Shown here: positions 52,390-59,947 of the stretch, piece by piece
How the letters are laid out: each line of letters begins with the position of its first letter
Numbering within the stretch: position 1 is the stretch's first letter
Source: DAOPKN01 sp035391225
Lineage (GTDB): Bacteria > Thermotogota > Thermotogae > MWEM01
Direction: 5' to 3'
Length of the DNA stretch: 64,000 nt
NCBI GenBank assembly: GCA_035391225.1
Contig: DAOPKN010000002.1
Location: forward strand, 1 to 64,000
Position numbers and translations under genes: made by a program
Notes under the pieces: generated by a model
Told to the model about the DNA's origin: nothing
What the model saw: only the letters and a program-made list of their open reading frames with translations
The model's database searches: none

Positions 52390-53646
52390 TTAGGGGAGGT
52401 AAATCCAGGGCTCCTGGATATTGATGGGCGTTCGTTCGGTGAGCACCAGCGAATTCACACCCGGGTTATTACTTTTCACCCTCTTGTAGCACAGGTAGTA
52501 CAACCTAAGCTTGTTGTTGGCAAGAGGTGGATTGGTCAAACCGGTCACGGTGGGCCAGTTGGCGGCAGCCGTGTAGAATTCCATGGAAAGGATGAAATCG
52601 CTGGTCCATTCGATCCACACGTCGTCGGCTGCGTTCCAATCGGTTAATCCCGAAGCGTTGTCCCAGTCGGGGTACGCGCTCTTGGTGTCGGAGGTGGAAG
52701 TGATCACCATATCCAAGTTGGGGACCTCTTCCGCTCCCAGGTCTTCGAAGTACTCCAGCCAACTTCCCGCGTGGCAGGATTCGATGATGAGGGTGAAGTG
52801 CACGTTGGGATAGGAATCGATCAGCGTTTTGAGGGTGGTGGCGGTGTATCCAAACCCACCGATATTCATGTACTGGTTGGCTCCGTGTGCAATGAAGTAC
52901 AGCGTGAGGTTGTTCACCTTGTTGTTATTGATCAGGTCTGCAACGGCGTTGGCGAAGTCCGTGGGGTCGTTGTTCGGATTTTTCACCGAGCGGACGTTGT
53001 CGTACGTTCCCCCATCGTTCATCAGGTCTTCCATGGCATCCACCATCATGGCATGCACGTTCTCCACCTCGGTGAACAGGTTTTGCGTGGGGGTCAAGCC
53101 ACTGGTGACGACTGCACCGTACCGAGCCAGTTGGAAGATCACGCCGGGCCACTTGATGATCTGGATGGGGATCCAGATTTGCCATGGGTTGTAGATGGCA
53201 TTGGCAATCATTTCTTGGATGGAGTTGTCTTTGAGGGTTTGGGGCCTGTCCCCATCCACGATAGGCCATCCCTCGGTGTCTTCGGAGTACAGGTTTGCAC
53301 CACTCTCGCCGATCACCAAGATCTTCCCTGGGTGATTGTACAGGGCTCCCGGGGCCTCGTCAAGGTAAAACAGCCACCCCGCTTCCGGAAGGGGTCCCGA
53401 GTTGCGCGAGGCGCGCTCTCCTACCGTTGCGGGTTCGAAGGAACCCACCACCGATCCCGCGCCAACTGCGCCAAGGTAGAATCCAACGGAACCTGCAGCC
53501 GCACCTTGCCCCGCGATCCATCCCACGAACTGACCCTGTGCATCCGCCAAGGTGAAGCCAATCCCGATGCCTCCGCACGATACAAGCAGCAGCACCAGGG
53601 TAGCCAGCAAGGACAAAAACAATAGAGATTTCTTCAAGCGTACCAT
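52390..53646 (-). CDS. Secreted caspase-like (clan CD) lipoprotein
   Basis: 418 residues. A signal peptide ends in a lipobox (LVSC, Cys24), so it should be a lipoprotein. The clan CD dyad is visible: YFIAHGAN (His254) and ESCHAG (Cys291), each preceded by a hydrophobic strand, then VITSTSD near 314, the order seen in caspase/metacaspase-like, clostripain and legumain relatives. An extracellular Cys endopeptidase is predicted. The N-terminal 200 residues form a beta-rich Gly-containing domain unlike known pro-domains. AGGTGA precedes the ATG. Confidence 0.75.
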   Translation of the reverse strand: MVRLKKSLLFLSLLATLVLLLVSCGGIGIGFTLADAQGQFVGWIAGQGAAAGSVGFYLGAVGAGSVVGSFEPATVGERASRNSGPLPEAGWLFYLDEAPGALYNHPGKILVIGESGANLYSEDTEGWPIVDGDRPQTLKDNSIQEMIANAIYNPWQIWIPIQIIKWPGVIFQLARYGAVVTSGLTPTQNLFTEVENVHAMMVDAMEDLMNDGGTYDNVRSVKNPNNDPTDFANAVADLINNNKVNNLTLYFIAHGANQYMNIGGFGYTATTLKTLIDSYPNVHFTLIIESCHAGSWLEYFEDLGAEEVPNLDMVITSTSDTKSAYPDWDNASGLTDWNAADDVWIEWTSDFILSMEFYTAAANWPTVTGLTNPPLANNKLRLYYLCYKRVKSNNPGVNSLVLTERTPINIQEPWIYLP

Positions 53647-53704
53647 TCAAGTCACCTCCGGTTTTTTCCAAGAAAAAAGGCTTTTGACGCAAACTTAACA
53701 AATA

Positions 53705-53733
53705 ATTATAGCACTTTTTTTCTTTTTTTCCAA
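53705..53733 (-). promoter_or_regulatory. Promoter for the caspase-like lipoprotein
   Basis: On the minus strand TTGGAA is followed after 17 nt by TGCTATAAT, a complete extended -10, about 60 nt before the ATG. An AT-rich tract surrounds it. Confidence 0.65.
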
Positions 53734-53775
53734 GAACCTTTTCCGGTATTTTCCGTTTTTTCCTGTCCTTCCCCC

Positions 53776-53804
53776 TTGACAGTGGGTGCAGAATACGATA
53801 CTAT
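53776..53804 (+). promoter_or_regulatory. Strong promoter of the PadR-MinD cluster
   Basis: A perfect TTGACA and a TACTAT -10 separated by 17 nt. The -10 is overlapped by the palindrome that follows, so binding there would block RNA polymerase. Confidence 0.75.
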
Positions 53805-53827
53805 ATATATGAAATTATCATATATAT
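53803..53827 (+). promoter_or_regulatory. Palindromic operator candidate for PadR
   Basis: ATATATATGA and TCATATATAT are exact 10-bp inverted repeats around a 5-bp spacer, starting inside the -10 and lying over the transcription start, 13 bases before the first ATG. A PadR-family repressor is encoded in the same operon, so autoregulation is likely. Confidence 0.6.
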
Positions 53828-53839
53828 TGGAGGTTCGCC

Positions 53840-54217
53840 ATGATAGCAATTCCCGTCAACGAAGCAAAAGGGTTCCAAGCAACGATCTGTGAGCACTTTG
53901 GACATGCCCCCTATTTCGCGCTGGTCCAGGTGTCCGAGGGCAAAATCGGGGAAGTGACCAACCTTGCCAATCCCTTTTCCCAGCATGGTCCCGGGGAGAT
54001 CCCCGAGTTCTTGCAGCGAAACGGTGTGGACGTGATCATTGCCCGGGGAATGGGGCAACGGGCGCAGCAATACTTTCAGCGCATGGGGATTCAATTCGTC
54101 GTGGGAGCGGCGGGAACCGTGGAAAGCCTGGTGAAAGATTACCTGCAAAACCAGTTGCAAAGCCGGGAGTATACCCCCCCGGATCGCGAAAGCTTCCACC
54201 GTTCCCACGAATCCTGA
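53840..54217 (+). CDS. Dinitrogenase iron-molybdenum cofactor (NifX/NifB) family protein
   Basis: 125 residues of the small NifX/MTH1175-type fold, found stand-alone in many anaerobes with no nitrogenase. The N-terminus (IAIPVNEAKGFQATICEHFGHAPYF) with the conserved HFGHAP segment is typical, as is DVIIARGMGQRA near 66. These proteins probably bind a metal-sulfur cluster or act with MinD-like ATPases. It is the first gene under the palindromic promoter, and it overlaps the PadR gene at TGATG. Confidence 0.85.
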   Translation: MIAIPVNEAKGFQATICEHFGHAPYFALVQVSEGKIGEVTNLANPFSQHGPGEIPEFLQRNGVDVIIARGMGQRAQQYFQRMGIQFVVGAAGTVESLVKDYLQNQLQSREYTPPDRESFHRSHES

Positions 54218-54666
54218 TGCCACGAGGAGGTCAGGGAAGAGGGTTCTTTGGTGGCTGGGGGCGCATTTGGTTCGAAGGCTTCTTGCTGTTGCACTTGGCC
54301 GAGCAACCCTCCCACGGGTACGATCTTGCGGGGAGTATGGAAAAGCTGGGTTTCTTGCCCAAGGGTGTGGGCGCGATGGGAAGGTTGTACCGCATACTGG
54401 GTGAATTGGAAACCCGGGGGTGGATCCGAGGGGAATGGAAGACGGAGGATGGTGGGGCTGCCAAGAAGGAGTACCAGCTCACGTCGATGGGGTGGCACGC
54501 ATTGCAGCAGGTGCGCCAAAGGTTGCAGCAAATGAAGCAACGCATCGAAACCTTCGAGTCCCGAATGGCACGGCTTTCGGAGCATGCCCCCGGGAATGGG
54601 TCTTTCCCGGACGATTCCGGGGAATGGGAGAAAGGAGAGAACGATGAAAATTCTGATTTCCAGTGA
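54217..54666 (+). CDS. PadR-family transcriptional regulator
   Basis: 149 residues. The winged-helix signature is present as HGYDL near residue 29, LYRILGELETRGWI near 57 and the EYQLTSMG wing near 85, with a C-terminal coiled coil (about 93-120) for dimerisation and a Gly-rich N-terminus. PadR proteins are mostly repressors of operons they belong to. The palindrome at 53803-53827 is the obvious target. A small-molecule or redox signal is possible but no ligand residue is visible. Confidence 0.85.
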   Translation: MPRGGQGRGFFGGWGRIWFEGFLLLHLAEQPSHGYDLAGSMEKLGFLPKGVGAMGRLYRILGELETRGWIRGEWKTEDGGAAKKEYQLTSMGWHALQQVRQRLQQMKQRIETFESRMARLSEHAPGNGSFPDDSGEWEKGENDENSDFQ

Positions 54667-54961
54667 AACAAACGACAACAACGCACCGGTTTCCAGCCGC
54701 CTTGCGCGGGCGGAATTCTTTTTGCTCCTGGATAGCGCGTCGGGTGAGAGCGAATGGCTTCCCAACCCCTTTTCCATGGAGCACGGCATGGGGCCCAAGG
54801 TGGCACAGATGGCCGCGGACTTCGGTGTGAAACGCATCTATTCCGCGCCAGCGGGCCCCAACGCAAAAGAAGCCCTGGATTCCCTCGGGATCGATGTCTT
54901 TTCCGCTACGGGCAAGACGGTACAACAGGTGATCGACGAGGTCCGAAACGAAAATGTATAG
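54644..54961 (+). CDS. Second NifX/NifB-family protein
   Basis: 105 residues of the same small fold as the first gene of the cluster, but shorter and with divergent N- and C-termini. The VAQMAADFGVKRIYSAPAGPNA segment carries the family motif. The two paralogues on either side of a PadR gene suggest a paired metal-binding unit. The ATG at 54644 has AAGGAG 8 nt upstream, inside the end of the PadR gene (23-nt overlap). It overlaps the next gene by 8 nt. Confidence 0.8.
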   Translation: MKILISSETNDNNAPVSSRLARAEFFLLLDSASGESEWLPNPFSMEHGMGPKVAQMAADFGVKRIYSAPAGPNAKEALDSLGIDVFSATGKTVQQVIDEVRNENV

Positions 54962-55811
54962 AATTGCCATTCTATCCGGGAAGGGGGGGACGGGAAAAAC
55001 CCTGGTTTCCACCAACCTGGCCTGGTGCTTGCACGAAACAGGGCTCCGCGTGCACCTTCTGGACGCCGATGCGGAGGAGCCCAACGACGCCCTTTTTTTC
55101 CCCCCCTGGGAGTACGAAGAGAAGTTGGTGCAAAAACGCGTGCCCAGCGTGGATCTGCAAAAATGCTCGGTTTGCGGCGAATGTACGCGCAACTGCGCTT
55201 TTTCCGCGATCCACGTTTCTCCCGGTAAGGCGCTTGTGCTGGAAAACCTCTGCCACGGGTGCGGCCTTTGCACGCGCGTGTGTCCCCAGAACGCCATCGT
55301 GGAGGTCCCCCGTACCATCGGGAAGGTGCGTTTCGGGGTTTTTCCTGGGGGCATGCACTTCTCGGAAGGCGAGTTGCACATCGCGGAACCTTCCGCGGTT
55401 CCCGTGATCCGGGAGCTCAAGAAAACCCTCGACCCCAGTGCCCAAGTGGCCATCTTCGATTCTCCACCGGGAGCATCCTGCCCCGTGGTGGAGGCGGTGA
55501 CGGGTGCCGATTTTGCCCTCCTGGTGAGCGAGCCCACCCCCTTCGGCATGCACGATCTCAAGGCTGCCCTGGCCACGGTGTCCACCCTGGGCGTGCCCTC
55601 CGGTGTGGTGCTCAACCGCATGGATGCGGCTTCCGGGGACTATATCGCCCAGGTGGAACAGATGGGGGGCACCCTCTTGGGAACACTCCCGTTTCGTAGG
55701 GAGATCGCGGTGGCGTATGCACAGGGCAAGCTCTTTGCCAGGGAATTTCCCGAGTACGTTCCTTTCTTCGAGGAGCTCGCGGCTGCCATATGGAAAGAAG
55801 GGAAAGCATGA
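54954..55811 (+). CDS. MinD/ParA-family ATPase with ferredoxin insert, first copy
   Basis: 285 residues. A deviant Walker A GKGGTGKT starts at residue 8, and two 4Fe-4S motifs are inserted near 65-75 (CSVCGECTRNC) and 95-105 (CHGCGLCTRVC), followed by the rest of the ATPase (VAIFDSPPGASCP near 165). These clustered, cluster-binding MinD proteins occur in pairs with NifX-like genes in many anaerobes; their job is unknown but may be insertion of metal clusters into target proteins. It overlaps the second copy at ATGA. Confidence 0.87.
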   Translation: MYRIAILSGKGGTGKTLVSTNLAWCLHETGLRVHLLDADAEEPNDALFFPPWEYEEKLVQKRVPSVDLQKCSVCGECTRNCAFSAIHVSPGKALVLENLCHGCGLCTRVCPQNAIVEVPRTIGKVRFGVFPGGMHFSEGELHIAEPSAVPVIRELKKTLDPSAQVAIFDSPPGASCPVVEAVTGADFALLVSEPTPFGMHDLKAALATVSTLGVPSGVVLNRMDAASGDYIAQVEQMGGTLLGTLPFRREIAVAYAQGKLFAREFPEYVPFFEELAAAIWKEGKA

Positions 55812-56674
55812 AGCAACTAACCGTTGTTAGTGGAAAAGGAGGCACGGGGAAGACCACCCTATCGGGTTCTTTCGCGTACCTTGCCCGGGATGCGGTGATC
55901 TTGGACGCGGATGTGGACGCTTCCAACCTGCACCTGCTTTTCCCGGTACAGGTAGAAACGAAAATGCCCTACTCCGGGGGAAAGAAGGCCTTCGTGGACG
56001 AAGCGCGCTGCACCGGATGCGGGATTTGCCAAGAGCTTTGCCGCTTCGAGGCGATTGCACTCGATGGCGGAGTTGCGCGCGTGAACCCGTTTTCCTGCGA
56101 GGGATGCAATGCGTGCGCCGTTTTCTGCCCCGAAACGGCCATCCACATGGAGCCCGTGCAAGCGGGGTGGGTGCAGCGGGGAAACGTTTCGGGTATGCCC
56201 CTGGTGGATGGAGAGCTGTTCCCCGGGGAAGAAACCAGCGGAGGGCTTGTTGCCACGGTACGAAAGGAAGGCCAGGGAATCGCCCAGCAGCACAAGTACG
56301 GCAAGATCCTCATCGATGGAGCCCCGGGAACGGGTTGCCCCACCACGTCCTCGATCACCTACACGGATTTCGTGGTCATCGTGACCGAGCCTTCGCAAAG
56401 CGGGTTGCACGACCTGGAGCGCATCGTGCGCACCGTGGATCATTTCGCGATCCCCAAGGGCGTGGTGATCAACAAGTACGACCTGGAAGAAGGTACCTCC
56501 GCGCGAATCGAACAATACTGTGCTACGGAAGGCATCCCGCTGATGGGCAAGGTTCCGTTTGATCCGGAAGTCGTTCGCGCCATTCGAGAGGCAAGGCCCG
56601 TTGTGACGCAACCCTCTCCCGCGGCACATGCTATCCGTGATCTCTGGGAAGAGGTGCAAAGGAGAGTGTTTTGA
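55808..56674 (+). CDS. MinD/ParA-family ATPase with ferredoxin insert, second copy
   Basis: 288 residues and a paralogue of the preceding gene. Walker A is GKGGTGKTT near residue 9, the two 4Fe-4S sites are near 66-76 (CTGCGICQELC) and 95-106 (CEGCNACAVFC), and Walker B lies near 173 (ILIDGAPGTGCP). The two copies are probably a heterodimer. It is translationally coupled to its neighbours on both sides (ATGA and TTGA overlaps). An ATG at 55790 in the preceding gene is less likely to be the start. Confidence 0.87.
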   Translation: MKQLTVVSGKGGTGKTTLSGSFAYLARDAVILDADVDASNLHLLFPVQVETKMPYSGGKKAFVDEARCTGCGICQELCRFEAIALDGGVARVNPFSCEGCNACAVFCPETAIHMEPVQAGWVQRGNVSGMPLVDGELFPGEETSGGLVATVRKEGQGIAQQHKYGKILIDGAPGTGCPTTSSITYTDFVVIVTEPSQSGLHDLERIVRTVDHFAIPKGVVINKYDLEEGTSARIEQYCATEGIPLMGKVPFDPEVVRAIREARPVVTQPSPAAHAIRDLWEEVQRRVF

Positions 56675-57603
56675 AGTACATCTACGGTATCGTCCCGTCG
56701 CGCCGTTTGGGGAGTTCCCTGGGGGTGAGCCCCATCCCCTTCAAGACCTGCGATTACTCCTGCGTGTATTGCCAGTTGGGAAACACCACGCACATGACGC
56801 TCCAACGCCAAACCTTCTTCGATCCGGACCAAATCCTTCGCGAAATCGAAGAGGTCTCGCGCATGGACCTTCCTCCCTACGACGTTGTCTCGCTCGTGGG
56901 AGAGGGCGAGCCGACGCTTTTCCAACCCCTGGACGTCCTGGTGAAGGGAATCAAGAAGATGCTGAAGAAGCCCGTTGTGCTGATTACCAACGGTTCGTTG
57001 TTCATGCAGCAAGAACTGTGCGCGGAAATCGCGGAGGTGGATATTCTCATGCCCACGTTGGATGCCTGGGACCAGCAGAGCTTCCGAACGATCAACCGTC
57101 CACATGGGCAACTGCTTTTTTCGGAGGTTTTCGCGGGAATGCGCCACTGTTTGCAGGGGTTCCCCGGGGAAGTTTGGCTCGAGGTTATGCTCGTGAAGGG
57201 GCTCAACGACAGCGACTTTGCACTGGAGCAACTCCAACAAAAGGTGAACCTGCTGCAACCCCGTCGGGTGTACGTCAACGTGCCGGTGCGCCCTCCCGCG
57301 GTGGAAGGCGTAGTTGCTCCTTCCCCCGCTCGCCTTGGCCGCGCGCAACAGCTTCTGGGGGGAACGGGCATCGAGAAACTGGCACCGGGTAGCTTCGTGT
57401 CGTTTGCGGGTGGTGAAAGGGAAGCGGTGAAAGGATTCATTCGTCGCCACCCCATGAGCCGCGGCGAAATCGAGCAATTCTTAGGGATTCGGGGGTTTGG
57501 TGGTGATAGGGAAGCGTTCTTTCGCTCCCTTTCACAGGACCCGGAAGTGGAAGTGCGCTGCTACGCCACGCGCACTTTTTTCCGGGTGAAAGAAGGAAAG
57601 TAA
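56671..57603 (+). CDS. Radical SAM protein of the PadR-MinD cluster
   Basis: 310 residues. The radical SAM cluster motif is CDYSCVYC at residues 27-34, and GEGEPTL near 77 is the SAM-binding loop. The N-terminal GIVPSRRLGSSLGVSPIP motif is characteristic of one subfamily with no assigned reaction. The C-terminal 70 residues carry no SPASM or extra cysteine motif. The start is TTG overlapping the MinD stop. Being in an operon with NifX-like and cluster-binding ATPases suggests a role in making or handling a metal cofactor. Confidence 0.82.
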   Translation: MKYIYGIVPSRRLGSSLGVSPIPFKTCDYSCVYCQLGNTTHMTLQRQTFFDPDQILREIEEVSRMDLPPYDVVSLVGEGEPTLFQPLDVLVKGIKKMLKKPVVLITNGSLFMQQELCAEIAEVDILMPTLDAWDQQSFRTINRPHGQLLFSEVFAGMRHCLQGFPGEVWLEVMLVKGLNDSDFALEQLQQKVNLLQPRRVYVNVPVRPPAVEGVVAPSPARLGRAQQLLGGTGIEKLAPGSFVSFAGGEREAVKGFIRRHPMSRGEIEQFLGIRGFGGDREAFFRSLSQDPEVEVRCYATRTFFRVKEGK

Positions 57604-57629
57604 AAGGAAGGCGCAAGGGCCTTCCTTTT
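57603..57629. terminator. Bidirectional terminator
   Basis: AAAGGAAGGC and GCCTTCCTTT form a perfect 10-bp stem around a 6-nt loop between the convergent radical SAM and chemoreceptor genes, both of whose stop codons touch it. T tracts are short (four T). Confidence 0.7.
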
Positions 57630-59448
57630 ACATTTGGATATCCCCGAGATCCTGGTTGAGGTTGGACAGGAAAGATCCGATCTGTTCGATGTTTTGGAGA
57701 ATGCTGCGGATGTCTTCCAAGAACTTCTGGATAGAGGCGCTGATTTCCTCCGCGGTGGCGGAACTTTGCTCCGAAATCGCCAACAGGTTCTCGATGGAGG
57801 AGGAGATGCCTTCCAGGCGGGACGCCTCTTCTTGCAGGTTCTTGATCAGCCCGTTGATCTCCAGCGCAATGTCGGAAATATTCTGGCTGGACTGCTGGTT
57901 TTGGTTGGAGTTCTTTCGCAGGTTCTCCGACTGCCGTTTGAGTTCCTCGAATTCCGAAAAGAGCCGCTCGATCAAGCGGTTGATTCCCGAGGTGATCGAT
58001 CCCAGGAACTGGGAAATCTGGTCCGAGGAGCTCTTGCTTTCTTCGGCGAGTTTGCGGATTTCGTCGGCGACCACCGAGAAACCCCTTCCGGCTTCCCCAC
58101 TTCTTGCGGCTTCGATGGCTGCGTTTAGTGCCAGCAGGTTGGTCTGTTCGGAGATGGACGTCACCGTCTCGGCGATTTCCATGATCTTGCTCGCCTGGTT
58201 CTGCAGGTCTTTCCCCACGTGCACCAGCTGGTCAAAGCCTTCGCTCATCTTTTGGATGCCATTGGCGGATTGTTCCACGTCGCGTGAAGAATCCAAGATA
58301 GCGTTTACCGCCTGGTTCAGCGATTCTACCATTTGGCTTTCCCGGTCCACGATACTGCGCAAGGTGTTCACGTTGGAGTTCACCGCCTCGGAGATGGACT
58401 CGGTATCCTGGCTGATGTCCACGGCAGATTGGGCAACCTGCGTGGAAAGCTCTCCCATGGTTCCGATCAGGCCTTTCATCTCGGCTGCGGATTCGGCGAT
58501 CTTCCCCGTGAAGGATTCGATTTCCTGGATGTCCCCCGCCAGGCTGTTCATGAGCTCCCGGAGCGAAAGCGCTGCTTGGGCGATGTCGGATGTCACCCCC
58601 CGGAATTCCGAGGAATCCAGCACCAGCACCGGGCTGTCCAGGTTCTTTTCCCGGAACCCCTGAAGCGCGCTTTTCACCGTGGAAAAGCCTTTTTTCCAGT
58701 CAAGCACTTGCCCTCCCAGGAGCAACACGGAGGCAAGCCCGGTCAGAACAGCGGCAAGCCATTTTTGGGGGATCCAGCGGAAAAAGGCGTAGGAAGCCAA
58801 CCCCAGCACCAGCGGAAACAGGAAAAGGGAAACCTGGCCGAAGGATTTGAACAAACCCAACGAAAGCAGCCGGAAACCTTTCAGGGGAACGTATTGCCCG
58901 TAGGGCTTGGTGGCCTTGACCGTGATTTCCAGGAAGTTCTGGTTCTCCGGGGTTTTGCCTTCCCCGAGAACCTGGATTTCCACGGGATCCTGGAAGTACT
59001 CCGAGGCCCCTTCCACCAGGCCAAGGAAGTAGAAACGCAAATCGCGATGGGATTGGTAGCGCAGCTTGGCACGGAAGGAATCGAGGGTTTCAAAGAAGAC
59101 GCGGGGCGGGCGGGCACCGGGAATCCTTCGCGTGAGGATCTTGTGCACCATGTCCATCGCGGAAAGGAACGAAAGCAACCCTTTCTTCTTGAAATACATG
59201 GGGTACCAGCGAAAAAAGGTCTGGATGTTTGCCCTCCCCGTTTTTTTCCACAGTTCTTCCAGGGAAACCGAACTCTTGGAAGCCAGGAATTTGGCCATGC
59301 GGTCCACGACGGCTTCGGGAACGTCTTCGAGGGGCGAAAAGATGTGGTCTTGCGCAATTCCTCCGGCGGAGACGGCTTCGCCCACAACGGAACTCCCCAG
59401 GATTTTCTTCCAGGTTTCGATCCAAATGCCTACAACCATTCCTTTCAT
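57628..59448 (-). CDS. H-NOX-domain methyl-accepting chemotaxis protein
   Basis: 606 residues. Residues 1-190 are an H-NOX heme domain: heme ligand His102, Pro115, the YxSxR propionate motif Tyr131/Ser133/Arg135, and the distal-pocket trio Trp9, Asn74 and Tyr140 all fall at the same numbers as in the O2-binding Thermoanaerobacter H-NOX, with no gap. Two transmembrane helices follow (about 205-223 and 229-246), then the MCP signalling domain with its tip near 430-465 (EQTNLLALNAAIEAARSG). It should sense O2 (or NO) and steer swimming. The gene is 30 nt behind a rubrerythrin. GGGGAGG precedes the ATG. Confidence 0.92.
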   Translation of the reverse strand: MKGMVVGIWIETWKKILGSSVVGEAVSAGGIAQDHIFSPLEDVPEAVVDRMAKFLASKSSVSLEELWKKTGRANIQTFFRWYPMYFKKKGLLSFLSAMDMVHKILTRRIPGARPPRVFFETLDSFRAKLRYQSHRDLRFYFLGLVEGASEYFQDPVEIQVLGEGKTPENQNFLEITVKATKPYGQYVPLKGFRLLSLGLFKSFGQVSLFLFPLVLGLASYAFFRWIPQKWLAAVLTGLASVLLLGGQVLDWKKGFSTVKSALQGFREKNLDSPVLVLDSSEFRGVTSDIAQAALSLRELMNSLAGDIQEIESFTGKIAESAAEMKGLIGTMGELSTQVAQSAVDISQDTESISEAVNSNVNTLRSIVDRESQMVESLNQAVNAILDSSRDVEQSANGIQKMSEGFDQLVHVGKDLQNQASKIMEIAETVTSISEQTNLLALNAAIEAARSGEAGRGFSVVADEIRKLAEESKSSSDQISQFLGSITSGINRLIERLFSEFEELKRQSENLRKNSNQNQQSSQNISDIALEINGLIKNLQEEASRLEGISSSIENLLAISEQSSATAEEISASIQKFLEDIRSILQNIEQIGSFLSNLNQDLGDIQM

Positions 59449-59478
59449 GAGGTACCTCCCCTTTCGCTGCGCTTGTGT

Positions 59479-59928
59479 TTACTGCTCTTTTCGGGATTCC
59501 TTCAGAAGGTCGATGAGGTGTTTCTTCTCTTCGGCAATGATTTTTTCGATGGCCTTTTTGTCTGGGAAGTAGGGGTACAGGTCGTTGTAGAAAAGGATGC
59601 TGTCCTTTTCCACCTCAATGGCGATTTCAAAAGCTTCCTGCAGGTCCTTCACGGCAGATGCCTTCTCGATGTTGGGAAAGATGGACATTTCCGCGAAGGA
59701 CATCATGTATCCCGCGTTTTCATCGTCAACCCACCAGACCGAAGAAGCTTCCTCTTTCGGGAGTTCCAGCAGGCTTTTGAAGGTCTTGGCGTGCTCCCGT
59801 TCCTGCTGGGCGAGATGGGAAAAGAGTGCTTGCAAGCTCCCCTCTTGGGTTTCCGCAAGGCGGGAGTAGGTCTCGAATCCCTTGGATTCAATTTTCAGGG
59901 CCACGTTCAACAACTGGTTCAAGTCCAT
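59479..59928 (-). CDS. Rubrerythrin/ferritin-like diiron protein
   Basis: 149 residues, a four-helix diiron bundle. Probable iron ligands are Glu near residue 14 (ALKIESKGFE), the EREH motif near 43, the EVEKDSILFY segment near 103, and EEKKH near 131. The C-terminal rubredoxin domain of classical rubrerythrin is absent. Such proteins reduce peroxide in anaerobes or store iron. The binding site AAGGAGG precedes the ATG. It lies between leuS and the H-NOX chemoreceptor, which suggests a shared oxygen theme. Confidence 0.85.
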   Translation of the reverse strand: MDLNQLLNVALKIESKGFETYSRLAETQEGSLQALFSHLAQQEREHAKTFKSLLELPKEEASSVWWVDDENAGYMMSFAEMSIFPNIEKASAVKDLQEAFEIAIEVEKDSILFYNDLYPYFPDKKAIEKIIAEEKKHLIDLLKESRKEQ

Positions 59929-59947
59929 GTTTTCTCCTCCTTTGGAT

